Assembly: GCF_018143015.1 (NCBI RefSeq)
Contig: NC_054748.1
Location: 3,464,580 to 3,528,579 of the forward strand
DNA: 64,000 bases
Source: Lytechinus variegatus
Lineage: Eukaryota; Echinodermata; Echinoidea; Temnopleuroida; Toxopneustidae
Reading direction: 5' to 3'
Positions within the stretch are counted from its first letter, which is position 1, and the number at the start of each line of letters is the position of its first letter. The notes beneath the pieces were generated by a model, which was not told where the DNA came from, made no database searches, and saw only the letters and a program-made list of their open reading frames with translations. Both the position numbers and the translations under genes were made by a program. Positions 22,802 through 33,896 of the stretch are shown here, in pieces.

Positions 22802-24562
22802 CTGTTTTTCAAGAGAGAGTGAATAAACTGACTATATTAATGAAATAAGGAAACCGACATTAGATATTTGAAAATGACGTTTCAAGTTATTTATCAGTCA
22901 TGATTCCAGGTAAAGCCATTCTCTTGGATCATTGTGTATTTATTTTTTTTTTCTCTGTTGGTATTGGCACTCAGAATAGGGTTGGCATACTAAAAATTCA
23001 CGTAAAAATGTATGTCATAGGTCAAGGGTCACTTTCTCTGACATAACACATTTATTGGTATTTATCTAAATTACATTTATTGGCATCAATAATTTGGTGG
23101 ATTCACAGAACGGAGCGCCAGCTATCGGTTGGCAGCGGACAGGCCAATGTCTAACGTTTGGGGTCGACATCACGCGCAGGCTAGGCTAGTGCTGGTGTGA
23201 AGATGCTTAAGAAAATAAAACCATTTGATAAGCGGAGGAAAAATTTACCAAAACGGTTTAAATTTCCCAACAAATATGCAGAAAATCTCTCTCCCACCTC
23301 CTAGATCCTGGTAAACATAATATTATGTAAACCGGCCGAGAAGCGTCAGTCAGCGAAGTATCGCATGCATTATGCACTATAAAGCGCGCTCAGCAGATAC
23401 CAACTTTGTCCGCTGCAACCAATAGGTGGGGCACAGTAATTGTGAATACACCGAATAAATTTGGTTAAAACACAAGTTATCTTCATAAAGAATTCAATTC
23501 TTGAATATCTAGGTTGCTAAAAAATAAAATGGAATGCTTATTAAAATTTAAAATGGAATCCATGGAATGGAATGATATCAGGGAATATGTGGAAGAGTCG
23601 CGACGCGTCGTGGTGTAGATGTTCAGAGTTTAAGAACTCTTGTTCGAATGCTCCCCAGGGAGTCGGGAAAGTGAAACTTTGCGGGCATGCCAGGATCCGA
23701 TGATCGAGGTAATGGTAACTGAATTTTAAAGCACAAAGGAACAGAATTTAATTGAGCGAAAGCTTGGGTGTTGCTGCCCTCTACGTTTGTTGATGACATT
23801 GCCTTTGGGAAGGTCCACTCTGCTCAGATTTTTATGACCACAAAAGCTCTGACCCTAACCCAGAGAACTTTTATGGGAGATTTTAGAGTTATTTTTTTTT
23901 CGTTTGTTCACTTTTTTTTTTCAAGGATAATGAAAACTCCACGACATTTAACGTTAGTAATATTAAAAGAATATTTCTGTATTTTTTTTCCAAAAAGGTA
24001 AAACAAAACGCAATCAAGATTCTTGTTGTTTGCATAAATGCAAATACATAGACTGATGACATTGTTTTATGGTTCTTCATGCTTAATTTTGCTGCCCCTA
24101 CCAAATCTACACAAGACCTTGATATCTTCTGGTCTGGCCGCGCCCAATACAGGCAGGATTATGTCGACGCGACTCGACCTAGCGAGGTATGGACTTAAAG
24201 GACATGGACTTGGTCTGCCATTGTTATGGCACTATTTCAAATGAGCAACGACGATTTTTTTTTAAAGGTTAGAAACAAAACTTTCACTTTCAGTGTAGAT
24301 TAGCGTCTGAAAATATATAAGTATTTAATATCCGACCCAGCTTTTTGAACTTCTCTTTTAACGCCATTCTTACATGACACACTTTAATCATGCCTCTCAA
24401 AGGGGGGTGGGGGGGGGACAAGCGCCGGGTTTGCCCCCCCCTACCCTCCTCCTGTGCCTATGACGATCGCACAACAAAACAAATCCGCAACTAATGTGCG
24501 GGTAACCCAAATCCTAACCCTACGGTAACAGCCTGCGAGACCGAAGGCCAGCGAGAACGGAG
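22802..24562 (-). other. gene 1 intron
   Basis: No exon found. At 23604-23745 (+) a GTGGTGTAGATGTTCAGAG...GTTCGAATGC stretch resembles a weak tRNA-derived SINE head. G runs begin near 24403. Confidence 0.5.
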
Positions 24563-25830
24563 GCCCGCAAGACCGAATATTTTTTCCCCCTTCATCGGGT
24601 CCCGCGGTCGAATGGTTTAAAAGCACATCGTTGCAGCGGCATAACAGGTGCCTGTTATCATAGGGGGGGGGGGGGGGGGGGTAGAGCCAAATCTTTCCCA
24701 CTTATTCCGTCTAGAATTTGTGGCATAACTAGGATTTCAGTATAGGGGCAGTAGTGAGCCGGGAAGCGCGTTCGGGGGGGGGGGGGGGAGGGAGGGGAGT
24801 GCACCCCCCTCCCGCGAGAAGCACAAAAGGTCCGACGTTCCTTTAAATTGTCCCTTATCTGCTCTCGCTCATTTTAATACGTCCCCTGTCTGTTTTTGGA
24901 AGGGGGGGGGGGGGCGAGAGCAAAAAAAAATCCCGGTAACTAAAACCAGAATCTGTGGCTTTGCTAACGGTTCATTTTAGGGGGTGGTTGTGAAACATTT
25001 TATAATGAGCGCGCGAAAGGCGCTCCATATTATAAGGGGAGTTTTTCCCCTCCCGCGCGAAGCTCGGAAGCGCCGACGTTTTCTTCGAATTGTTCCTTGC
25101 CCGCTCCTGCTCTTTTTAAGTTCTGTGCCTGTACAGAACGTGAAGCAGAAGCTCCGACCCTTCTTTGAATCGTTCATTGTCTGCTCCGCTCTTCTTTAGT
25201 TTTCTGCCTGAAATGGGGAGGGCCACATCCAAAAATTTCCCGTTAACTAAATCTACAATTAGTGGCGAAGCTTGGATCTAATTCAAGGGGGCGGTAGTCA
25301 GCACGCGAAGCGTGTGAATCACGGGACACGGGAGCAGACAAGGAGCAATTCGAATAAAATGTCTGAGCTTCGGTGCTTTGCGTGGGAGGGGAAAACTCCC
25401 CCTTATAGGGAGCGCCTTTCGCGCGCTCAGTATTAAGTGTTTCGCCACTTCGCGTGCTCACTACCTACCACTAAAATGAAATCCTTCTGGATTTAGTTAC
25501 CGGGAAATATTTTGGCTCTAGCCCATCCCCCCCCTCCCGCCCGAAAATAGGCAGAGGACGTATTAAGAGCGGTAGCAGACAAGGAACGATTCACGAGAAC
25601 GTCGGAGCTTCCACGCTTCTCGAGGGAGACACCCCACCCCCAGGGAGCGCGCTTCCCGTGCTCACTACCGCCCCTAAACTGAAATATGTCAATTCTAGAC
25701 GGAGTTACCGGGGAATATTTGGCTCTGCCTCTCCCCCCCCCCCACCAGGCATAGGCCTACACCGCTGCAACGTACCCGGCACTTGATGAAGGAAAATAAA
25801 ATTAAAAAATATAATCGGTCTTGCGAGCCT
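24563..25830. mobile_element. 1.27-kb long inverted repeat
   Basis: Outer arms pair GCAAGACCGAATAT and CGTTGCAGCGG (left) with ATATAATCGGTCTTGC and CCGCTGCAACG (right). Inner arms pair TAGAGCCAAAT...CCGTCTAGAATT with AATTCTAGACGG...ATTTGGCTCT. The centre is near 25200. The arms hold nested words such as GGCGGTAGT(G/C)AGC and GCGCGAAGC, C/G runs, and AACTAAA-TCTACAATTAGTGGC. No coding content. It lies in a gene 1 intron and could form a large hairpin in RNA. Exact ends are uncertain. Confidence 0.75.
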
Positions 25831-26053
25831 AAAATAATGGGGAGAGTTGTTCACAAGTGACACTAAACATCTCTGTCGCATTGTCAATGTGAGGATCGCT
25901 ATAGCATTAGTGATATCAAAATATTCAAATGCTAATAACTTTCTCATTATTTGTCCGATTTTTCGCTGATATATGTCGTTGATTTTTCTGTTTTCACACA
26001 AGCTTTCTTGTTCCAAAGGTTTCATTCTCCTTTAACTAGACGGTAATACTTAC

Positions 26054-26125
26054 AGTTCTCGAAGATTGCTCAATCCAGTAAACACGCCAGGTTGCAAGTA
26101 TTCTAAGTGGTTCCCAAAGAGTTCC
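26054..26125 (-). CDS. gene 1 LRR exon 4
   Basis: A 72-nt exon (acceptor ATTATTAAG, donor GTAAGT) encoding ELFGNHLEYLQPGVFTGL and the end of one LRR. Paralogue at 62077-62148. Confidence 0.92.
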
Positions 26126-26576
26126 CTTAATAATAAGATGTAAGATATTTGGCACCTTGCATAAAACTTTGAATTTTGTCACTAATAATAACATATATGT
26201 CAAGAAGTCTATACCAAAATAGAAATGAAGTATTTCAATGTAAGTTCACATAAATGAAAAGACAGGTTAATTATACTAAACATGTTAAATGAGTTGAGGT
26301 AGCGGGGCTAATCCGCCCTATGAACAAGTCCGCCAACCACATGATTTCCCCCTTTGCTGTGATTGGATATATTGTTGATGAGGTAATATCAACCACCCCA
26401 AAGGTTGCAACATAATTTGACGAGAGGTAAAAATTCCAGAAAAGTACGACCATTTGATGCCATTTTTATGTGGTATATGTTTATAAGCGGATAAGGAGGA
26501 ATTATTCTTTGCCCTGACGCAAATCCGAACTATACCAGAGCTTTCAGCTCAAACAAAGATCCAGACGAATACTTAC

Positions 26577-26648
26577 AAGTAAAGAAGACTGTTCAAATGT
26601 GTAAATGTGCCTTTTTCAATCGAAGATAGCTCGCTCCATTGAATATTC
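26577..26648 (-). CDS. gene 1 LRR exon 3
   Basis: A 72-nt exon (acceptor TCGGCTAG, donor GTAAGT) encoding NIQWSELSSIEKGTFTHL and the end of one LRR. Paralogue at 63182-63253. Confidence 0.9.
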
Positions 26649-26940
26649 CTAGCCGACAGAATAAAACAATAGTTAATATAACATATTAAAATAATGAGGC
26701 GACACGCCATGTAAATGAATACGATATCACTAAGAATTGAGCTTGGAGTTTGGACCGACATTCAATATCATTGGAACACACAAACGGGCATAATAGTAAT
26801 TGTATCAGGAGGGGGGGGGGGGATATTTTTTCTTCCACGGACACTCGAAGCCCATCATACAGAAACGTATTTCAGTGAACACTGCTAGTGCAAGTTAAAG
26901 ATACTTTTGATATTTACACCTGAAAAAAGAGACAGTTACA

Positions 26941-27195
26941 ATGATAATAACGATAATGACAGAATTGACAGTATTAGTATAAAGAATAATAATAATCATA
27001 ATGATAATATTAATAATCGTGACTCTTAAAATATTTATACCAATATATGATAATAATATTACTTTTCATAATAATGATAATTACAACAATAATAATATTT
27101 ACAATAATGGCAATTATCATGGATATGATGCAGAATCGATGATACTGATAATAACAACAATAATGATAATAATAATAATATATGATGACCATTTT
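26941..27195. repeat. AAT/GAT trinucleotide-rich region
   Basis: Degenerate ATAATA and ATGATA repeats. The open frames here on both strands are low-complexity. Confidence 0.75.
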
Positions 27196-27388
27196 TTCAT
27201 TAATAAAGATGTAAATTTAAATAAGCACATTTTAGTTTTTCATGCACTGCACCAGTTTCATGTTGTTTTCTTTTAACTTTTCGTTATATATAAGAATGGA
27301 GGCTGATTGAACACAGACTTTCCATATCTAAAACCTCCCCGAATTGTGTTCAAGTCCTGAATGCCATGCTATATCTGATATAACTTAC

Positions 27389-27460
27389 ATATGTTGCAAT
27401 TTGTGTAAACCAGTGAAAGCTGTATTCCTGATCTTCTGTATCTTGTTCGAACCTAAGATT
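27389..27460 (-). CDS. gene 1 LRR exon 2
   Basis: A 72-nt exon using acceptor TTTTTATATAG and donor GTAAGT. It encodes ILGSNKIQKIRNTAFTGL and the end of one LRR. A closer AG 8 nt downstream (ATCTTAG) would break the repeat and the phase, so the upstream acceptor was chosen. Confidence 0.88.
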
Positions 27461-28925
27461 CTATATAAAAAGAACAAGCTGTGTAATTTATAAAAAAAAT
27501 CACTTCAATCTGGCTTCCTTGAAAGGTGGGTGACGTCGTGTCGGGTCTAGTGGCGTAGCTAGGATATCTTCCTGGGGGTACTTGGTGTCATTACCTTTTA
27601 ATGGGGGGGGGGCATTTTTCTGTAGCTGTATGTGTCACAGGGGCGGATCCACTTTCGCCAAAAGGGGAAGGGCCCAACTTTTTTTAAATCCATATTTTCC
27701 CCGATCGGTCGCTCAAAGTTGACCTATTATTATAATAATTTTTTTGGGAGGGGGAGGGGTAGGGGTAGTCCTCTCAGTAATTTCTTTGCTTTATTCTTTT
27801 AAAACAACATAAATATGAAATAATATTTCAATCACTATATGTATTTAAAAAGATAATGTCAGGTCGAAGTGCGAGCTATTTCATTTTCATTTTGTTTTGG
27901 AAGTTTTATGTATTTTGTCCTGAAAATTTAACATTCTGGGTATTGTTTGTGATCCTGAACAAAATGCATATGGAACTCAGATAATTACCGCGAACGCCAA
28001 GCGCGAACAGACAATTATAATAAACGTTCTGGCCTGATCTAAAAGGGACCTGGTAAGGACTGTTTGCAGATATCCGTGAAGACGACACATAGCTTTAACA
28101 ATTAAATAATGCGAAAATTTTTGACATTCCGACCTTAAAAAAGAGGTAATTCTCAACAATTTTATGTAATTATGAAAGGGATAGGTATGTAACTAAACAA
28201 TTGATGTGAACGCTAAGCGCGAGCGGAAGAAAATTCAGATTTTAGATCTAAAAACTGGACACTTCATTTATGTTTTTAAACCATGAATAGGATGGGTACC
28301 GGATGGGTAATTGGGTATCTACCTACATCAATAATGCATCCGTGAAGTGCGAGCAGAAAATTATTGATATTCTGGTCTGAAACTGGATAATTTCAGCACG
28401 TTTTAAACAAAAAACAAAGAACAAACTGCCGTTCTCAATAAACATGCATGCGCGTGTTTTAGAGTTAGACCTATAATCTGAATACATTTTTTATCATGAA
28501 GATCAATAGTGCGAGCTCGAACCGCGAGCTGAAAACATTTGATATTCCGATCTGAAATAGTGTTGATTTGTGCACTATTTCAAGCACTGTAGCAAAATTC
28601 TGAAGTGGATGTAGATCACACTTAATAGATAGAAATAGCTGAAAGTGTTGATATTCCCGACCTTTCGTTGGAGAACGTGAATGCTTATTTGCGACGGTTA
28701 TTAATTTTGGAAGAGACTTTGGGCCCTCGTCATGGTCGTAACACTCTGTTCTGCAATGCAAATTGTGTGACATGAGATTTTTTTTTCGTTTCGCATCTGG
28801 AACGGAAGCATTCATTCTGCGTTTCGTGTGTAAAATTCTGGTTGCGACTATGGTAACAGCGATATATCCGATTCAGGACGACTTTCCAAAGCCCCATTTG
28901 GTTTCTCCCTGAGCTCGAAAGGCCG

Positions 28926-29181
28926 CCCGGGGGGCCCACTTCCATTGAAGAGTGGATACCAGGCGCGACCACGCGTAAAAAGGGAAAGAGTGTGCAAGTA
29001 CGGTACGTATAGGCCTATGTAACATTATAAGGGTGTCAATACTTGTAGGGTTTCACAAGCTAAATACTTGTTAAGAGATGCATTTTCATATTCTGGAAAA
29101 GCCTTGCTTCCCTTGTTTAGGGTGCTTTTCAAAACCGCATGGTCGTGCCTGGTATCCACTCATCAATCGAAGTGGTCCCCC
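28926..29181. mobile_element. internally deleted G-run MITE
   Basis: Left end CCCGGGGGGCCCACTTCCATT, then AGTGGATACCAGGCGCGACC. Right end TGGTCGTGCCTGGTATCCAC near the CCCCCGGG boundary. About half the length of 19530-20083. No clear target duplication. Confidence 0.7.
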
Positions 29182-29611
29182 GGGAATTCGAATCTTATCC
29201 CCATTTCTGGGGAAAGTAAAGCATAATGCCCATTACATTGTGTGCTAGAGGCATGTCGTTTGTGTAGGAGTAAACAAAAGAAAAAAAAAAATCAACGCAT
29301 GCGAAATGCTTTCGGCTGGAGAGGTGATTTGACCCATGGAATCAATTGTCAGAGATCCACCAATAATCCACATTAAATGCAATATCGATTCGATGGACTG
29401 TAATGATCTATATCTAAGCCTTGATTCAGTAACTTTTTCCTCATTCAATATGTACTCGATTTTTTTTAAAAGAAGAAAACACTTTCTTATCCATGTCATA
29501 ATCTATTTAGGTCCTGCACTTCGAATATCTCCAGTTTTTAGTCGTAATGTACATGCATGGCGCGGGTGTCTCGGGAAAGAATTTTGCACACGAAAAACAG
29601 ATCTGTAGGGC

Positions 29612-29755
29612 CTGTAACCCCCCCCCCCCGTAACACAAAGCTTAGCATTGATTGTAGAGCAGTTTTATACGTGTGATTCTATTGACTATAATGTACAATC
29701 AATCTTAAAAATTAAGTGTATGATTAAGCGTTAAGCTTTGTGTTAGGGGACCCTA
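29612..29755. mobile_element. short palindromic MITE
   Basis: Inverted ends GTAACACAAAGCTTAGC and, inward from the right, CTAACACAAAGCTTAACGC enclose about 90 bp. No coding capacity. Confidence 0.65.
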
Positions 29756-30349
29756 ATATAAGCGTCCGTGAGGATTGCGAAAGGTGGCAATTAAGACCAT
29801 AATACGGACATTTTAAAGAAAAAAAATTAATGAATGCTCGATGTCCGAGCTGAAATATGTTTTGTATATACATGTATTGACTTGATATTTTAAGCTCCAT
29901 ATAAACCATGTTGAGCAAGACATGAACCACATCGAACAGGCAATGCAAGCGCCAGCGAAAATTTTATATAGTGACATGAAAACTTTTCCCCTCACCTTAT
30001 TTTATTCACTCGTGTTCCTCCTCTTATTTTCCTCTTCGTTTTCCCTTCTCTCTTTCCCCCTTTTTTCTTTCTTTTTCCTTCTTTTTGCTCCGCCAATTTT
30101 TTCAGGGGTCGGAGACCTGGGGGGGGGGAACGTTCTCCCCCGGCACCCCCGTAGCTACGCCCCTGGCCGCGTCGCACGCAATAAAACTTGGATGTTGTCT
30201 CGTAGAACTGAGTTGTCGCGTGGCGCCAACCTTTCTGACTTTGTGAGACCCTTTCTTCCTTTTTCGCGACCTGACATCTTGATGAGTGAGATTCATCGAA
30301 TTGCGTATTTTCACAGAGATTTTATTTTTACACAGCCATATGAAAGAGG

Positions 30350-30640
30350 CTATCATTTGGATCAATTCATTACCACTTGATCTAAAGTCATCTGCCGTTC
30401 GGTCTTCTAAGCAATTCATCTAATCGGTACCACTTCATCCACCGCGAATTCTTCTAAGACCCCTTTGGTCTAATACACATGTTGTCTAAACCCATTTGGT
30501 CTAAACGACACTTGACAAACTTCAACTCGTCTAATGATCACATGGTTAAACATTAGATGATTTTCCCCATTTTGTAATCATTTAATATGCTTAATAAACC
30601 CTCGATGGCTTAATCAATTTAGTCAAACTCATAGCCATGA
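30350..30640. repeat. degenerate TTTGGTCTAA(A/T) tandem repeat
   Basis: Repeated GTCTAAT/TTTGGTCTAAAC words with variable spacers. A similar block is at 47215-47400. Noncoding. Confidence 0.55.
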
Positions 30641-30753
30641 ATATCGCGATGTTAACATTGTATGTATGGATATTACAAACGGTAGAAGAGCAAAATATAT
30701 ATATATAAAACCTCTTTTACAATATCATAAAAACATGACTAGTTTAAACTCAC

Positions 30754-30825
30754 AGTGTCAGAAGGTTCGGAAATCCAGTGAAGGTGTTTGCTTCGATGGA
30801 GACTAAACTCGTATTATAAAGAAAT
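30754..30825 (-). CDS. gene 1 LRR exon 1
   Basis: A 72-nt exon (acceptor TTTTTTTCTTTAG, donor GTGAGT) encoding FLYNTSLVSIEANTFTGF and the end of one LRR. First of nine regular 72-nt LRR exons in gene 1. Its paralogue, if present, lies beyond the window. Confidence 0.9.
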
Positions 30826-30979
30826 CTAAAGAAAAAAAAGGAGAGCAGAAAGGGGATATCAATTTAACTCTCCCGGATGAAATCAACATTATAAAACAAA
30901 TATCTCATCATGCGTTTATATTTTATAGCAATCGTAATCGTTTCCAGTAAAACATGCAAAACGTCGCTTAAATAGATTT

Positions 30980-31290
30980 TAAAGGTAAAGAACGCGAAGT
31001 GATGAAAATATCATCAAAATCGAATTTTGAATTCATTAATATTTTGTGAAAACATTTATATGCACATCGTTATGAATATTCATTAGGTGGGCTGATGATG
31101 TGAAATCCCGACTTTCCTTTTTATTATGTTATTACAATTTACATGTAATCATTATTGGTTAATTTTTCATGCATGTGTAAATCATGTGTCTCCATTGTAA
31201 TGAAATAAGTTGCGGCAATAAACAACTAACATGACTTATGCACTTAATCAGTAATGTAGAAGTTCTTGGTGGAAAAAAATGTTTGATAAA
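30980..31290. mobile_element. TTAA-family MITE remnant
   Basis: Begins TTTTAAAGGTAAAGAACGCG and carries GGGCTGATGATGTGAAATC. Divergent from 37572-38181. Confidence 0.4.
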
Positions 31291-31399
31291 CCTAGTTTCA
31301 TATAATAAAATACAAAAGAACAAATGGGGATATATATATCATCAGCCTACCTAATGAATATTTATGAATATTTATTGATTCTAAGGTTTCCCAACACAT

Positions 31400-31768
31400 C
31401 ACCGAGCCCCGTCTCATAAAATGTTACAATTATTCCAATCAAGCACAACTACATGTATGGCAAGCCAGTTGCATGTACGTCGTTATCTAAAATGCATGTT
31501 AGTTTAAAATATATCCAACTGTTTCTGTACACATCCATGGGTCCCGTCTTACAAAGAGTTACGATTAATCCAATGAAGCACAACTATGGGAAGACAGCTC
31601 CGTAGTTATCTAAATTTTATGTTTGATCAAAATATTTTCTAGATAATTTATCGTGCATTCTTATTTCATTAATCGTTTTCTTGAAAATCGACGGTACTTC
31701 TCCAAAGTCTCTGTTTACAAAGGGCATTTGGCAAAAAAATTGAAGGATTTTCATATAGCTGAGGTTGA
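31400..31768. mobile_element. fragments of the GTCTTACAAAGAGTTACGATT MITE family
   Basis: CCCGTCTCATAAAATGTTAC at 31409 and GTCCCGTCTTACAAAGAGTT at 31544 each start a partial copy related to 31769-32050. Confidence 0.55.
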
Positions 31769-32050
31769 TCAGGGGCCCGTCTTACAAAGAATTGCGATGT
31801 ATCCAATCAATCGCAACTATGGAAAGCCAGCAAAGTCAACATATAAAATGCACGTTGGTTAAAAAAGAATTCTAGTTATGAAATGTATATCCATAAATTC
31901 ATTGATTTCTTGACAACTTGATGTGTTCTCCTTTGTTTACAAAGGACATTTTGCAAATTTCCTGTGGAAAAAAATTATGACATTGATGGATTTCCATAGA
32001 GTTACGATTGATTGGGTCAATCGTAACTCTTTGTAAGACGGGGCCCTGAT
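31769..32050. mobile_element. MITE with GGGCCCGTCTTACAAAGA inverted ends
   Basis: Left end GATCAGGGGCCCGTCTTAC; right end, read inward, GATCAGGGCCCCGTCTTAC. The element lies 6 bp beyond the GTAAGT donor of the 222-nt exon (32062-32283). The same end sequence forms the last codons and 3' UTR start of gene 1 at 14316-14346. Confidence 0.85.
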
Positions 32051-32061
32051 CATCAACTTAC

Positions 32062-32283
32062 AAGACTGTATCCTGTCTCTGTCGGGCTAATATTTGCTCT
32101 GGATGCAGTTCTAAATTGTAACGCTGAATGTACGCGAAATAGCCGATTAGTTTCATTAGAGCTTCTTCTATTTTCAGGTTGGCTTCCACCGTTGAACGAC
32201 TGAGCCCCTTCATTCTCCATCTCAATTTTTCTACCGATTTCAACGGAGATAGAGTGGTCCTTGTTCGTTCAGTTGTCAAATCC
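32062..32283 (-). CDS. gene 1 non-LRR exon (74-codon insert before the repeats)
   Basis: Acceptor CTGATAAAG and donor GTAAGT give 222 nt with 1 nt in and 2 nt out. This is exactly the phase needed between the cysteine exon 33108-33162 and LRR exon 1. It encodes DLTTERTRTTLSPLKSVEKL, then a basic, helix-like stretch (SRSTVEANLKIEEALMKLIG, AYIQRYNLELHPEQ). The first part resembles an irregular capping repeat; the rest has no domain I recognise. The acceptor lacks a strong pyrimidine tract, so the exon could be alternative. Confidence 0.65.
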
Positions 32284-33107
32284 CTTTATCAGGCGAAACA
32301 TAGAAAATAAAGACAAACATGAAATGTCGATGTGAGATCACTCATTATAAGTCGAAAGAATATTATTGTTTTCCCCTATCAATTACTTCTACGTCCGAAA
32401 CGCTTCTATGACTTCTCTGTAGCAGGGGCGCCGGAGGGGGGTGGGGCCATGGGGCAGAGGGGGCACTTGCTTCCAACAGAGGTTCGGGGCAAAGCGAGAT
32501 TTTGTCCCAAACGCGTCCATTAAAAAGTAAAAAAAGATAATTTAAATACAAAAAAATGCGAAGAAACCTTTCTTGTCTCACAATTTTTCAATTTCATATT
32601 GAAAAAAAAGGGAGACATTTTTACCTCCGTAGGTGCGCTTACACTTCTAAGCATGGCAAAGCCTCGCGTCCTTCAACGAGCGCAGCTTAACCAATGCCCC
32701 CGTAAAATATATCTTTGATTAACCCTTCCTTTCCTTGTAAGTTTTCTAGCAATACTGTTAAGGATATTTTCCGTTCCCCCCAAAAAAAAATAAAAAAATA
32801 ATAAAATAAAAAAATTCTACGTTCAACCTTTCGATGAATACAATTCAGACTTAAACCGAATGAAAAAGTGAAAGTAAATTCATGCTGGCCATGTCAGTAG
32901 CTTCGGATATTTTGAGTGTGTAAAACCGTAAATTAACAATAATAAGAATAGGGTACATTCTGAAGTGCTTTATTTTCGTAAAATAAACATTTCTTTTTTT
33001 CTATATGATTTTAGTCCGTTCGCAATGGAGTTTGAATTTTTGTTCTGAATATAAACGGAATATTTATAATAAAAAAGAATTGAATGGTCTCGATTGAGCT
33101 AACTTAC
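32284..33107 (-). other. gene 1 intron
   Basis: A hAT-like end CAGGGGCGCCGGAGG lies near 32424. Otherwise low-complexity AT with no exon. Confidence 0.5.
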
Positions 33108-33162
33108 ATGCATCGCATGGATGACGGAACGCCGGCAATCGGAGTTGGTACACATAACACCC
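33108..33162 (-). CDS. gene 1 cysteine exon, second half of LRR N-cap
   Basis: A 55-nt exon (acceptor CATCCAATTACAG, donor GTAAGT), 2 nt in and 2 nt out, encoding VLCVPTPIAGVPSSMRC. The C...VP...C pattern fits an LRRNT cap. It converts the phase-1 ectodomain exons to the phase-2 LRR exons. Confidence 0.85.
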
Positions 33163-33719
33163 CTGTAATTGGATGATAAAAGTACACTAATCTATGGTAA
33201 GTAAATTGTCAATTAGGTCACCAGTGGGGTACATTTTGGGAGGGAGGGGGGCAAGAGGGGAAAAACAACCGCCCCCCAAAAAACACACAAAAATAAGGGG
33301 ACAGAGAAAAGGGAGAGAAAAGAAGGAGGAACATGGAGGAAAATAGATATATATATATATATATACATTTTCACAATTTGTTGAAACACATTATTTTTTT
33401 ATTTGAATTTATTCATTTTTTCTGCTCGCGCTCCCATTTCTCCCAAATGACATCCTGAATATATAGAAATAATAAAGACAAAACAATAACCCCCCCCAAA
33501 AAAAACATCCCACAGTGTTTCATTTAGATTAGTTCTCCCAAATCATATTCCACCTACTTTCTCTGAGTTGCCGATTGGGGTTAAAAGTGGAAATAATTTG
33601 ATTTTTACCCCCCCCCCCTCCCTTCCCATCGATTGCCGATACTGGATCAACAGTGACCCCCAGTAATGAACTTCTGGGGTGAAGTACATATGTTTGTGAT
33701 AAAATTGAATTCTCTACAT
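33163..33719 (-). other. gene 1 intron
   Basis: A G-rich stretch (33230-33340) and a short TA repeat (33345-33364). No exon seen. Confidence 0.5.
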
Positions 33720-33896
33720 CAGGGGCGAATCAAAGATTTTTTAAGGGGGGGGGCACATTTTTCCGAGGAAAAATGGACAACCCCCCAAAAAAAAAAAAAA
33801 TTAATTTTTATATTACGAATTTTTCAATTTTGATTCTAATGGGGGGGGGGGGTGGGGCATGGGCCGGCTGTTCCCCCCCCTCTGGATCCGCTAGTG
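33720..33896. mobile_element. 177-bp hAT-like MITE
   Basis: Ends CAGGGGCGAATC and, inward, CACTAGCGGATCC. Flanks CTCTACAT (33712-33719) and ATCTACAT (33897-33904) match at 7 of 8 positions. Internal G and C runs could pair. Confidence 0.75.

Larger units (their letters stand above)
27550..30163. mobile_element. possible composite hAT-like element
   Basis: Left end TAGTGGCGTAGCTAGG at 27550; right end CCGTAGCTACGCCCCTG at 30163. Both are hAT-type termini as in 8480-10077. Flanks GTCGGGTC and GCCGCGTC match at 6 of 8 positions. The interior contains GCGAGCG-rich repetitive DNA and two nested MITEs. It may instead be two unrelated element ends. Confidence 0.4.

Noticed and set aside
29922-30380. 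152-codon plus-strand frame
   Set aside because: Runs through a pyrimidine tract and a hAT-like end; low-complexity residues and no domain.
18047-30825. Gene 1 as a pseudogene
   Set aside because: All LRR exons, the 7TM exon and the ectodomain exons are open with consistent phases and canonical GT/AG sites. The first exon is simply not identified.
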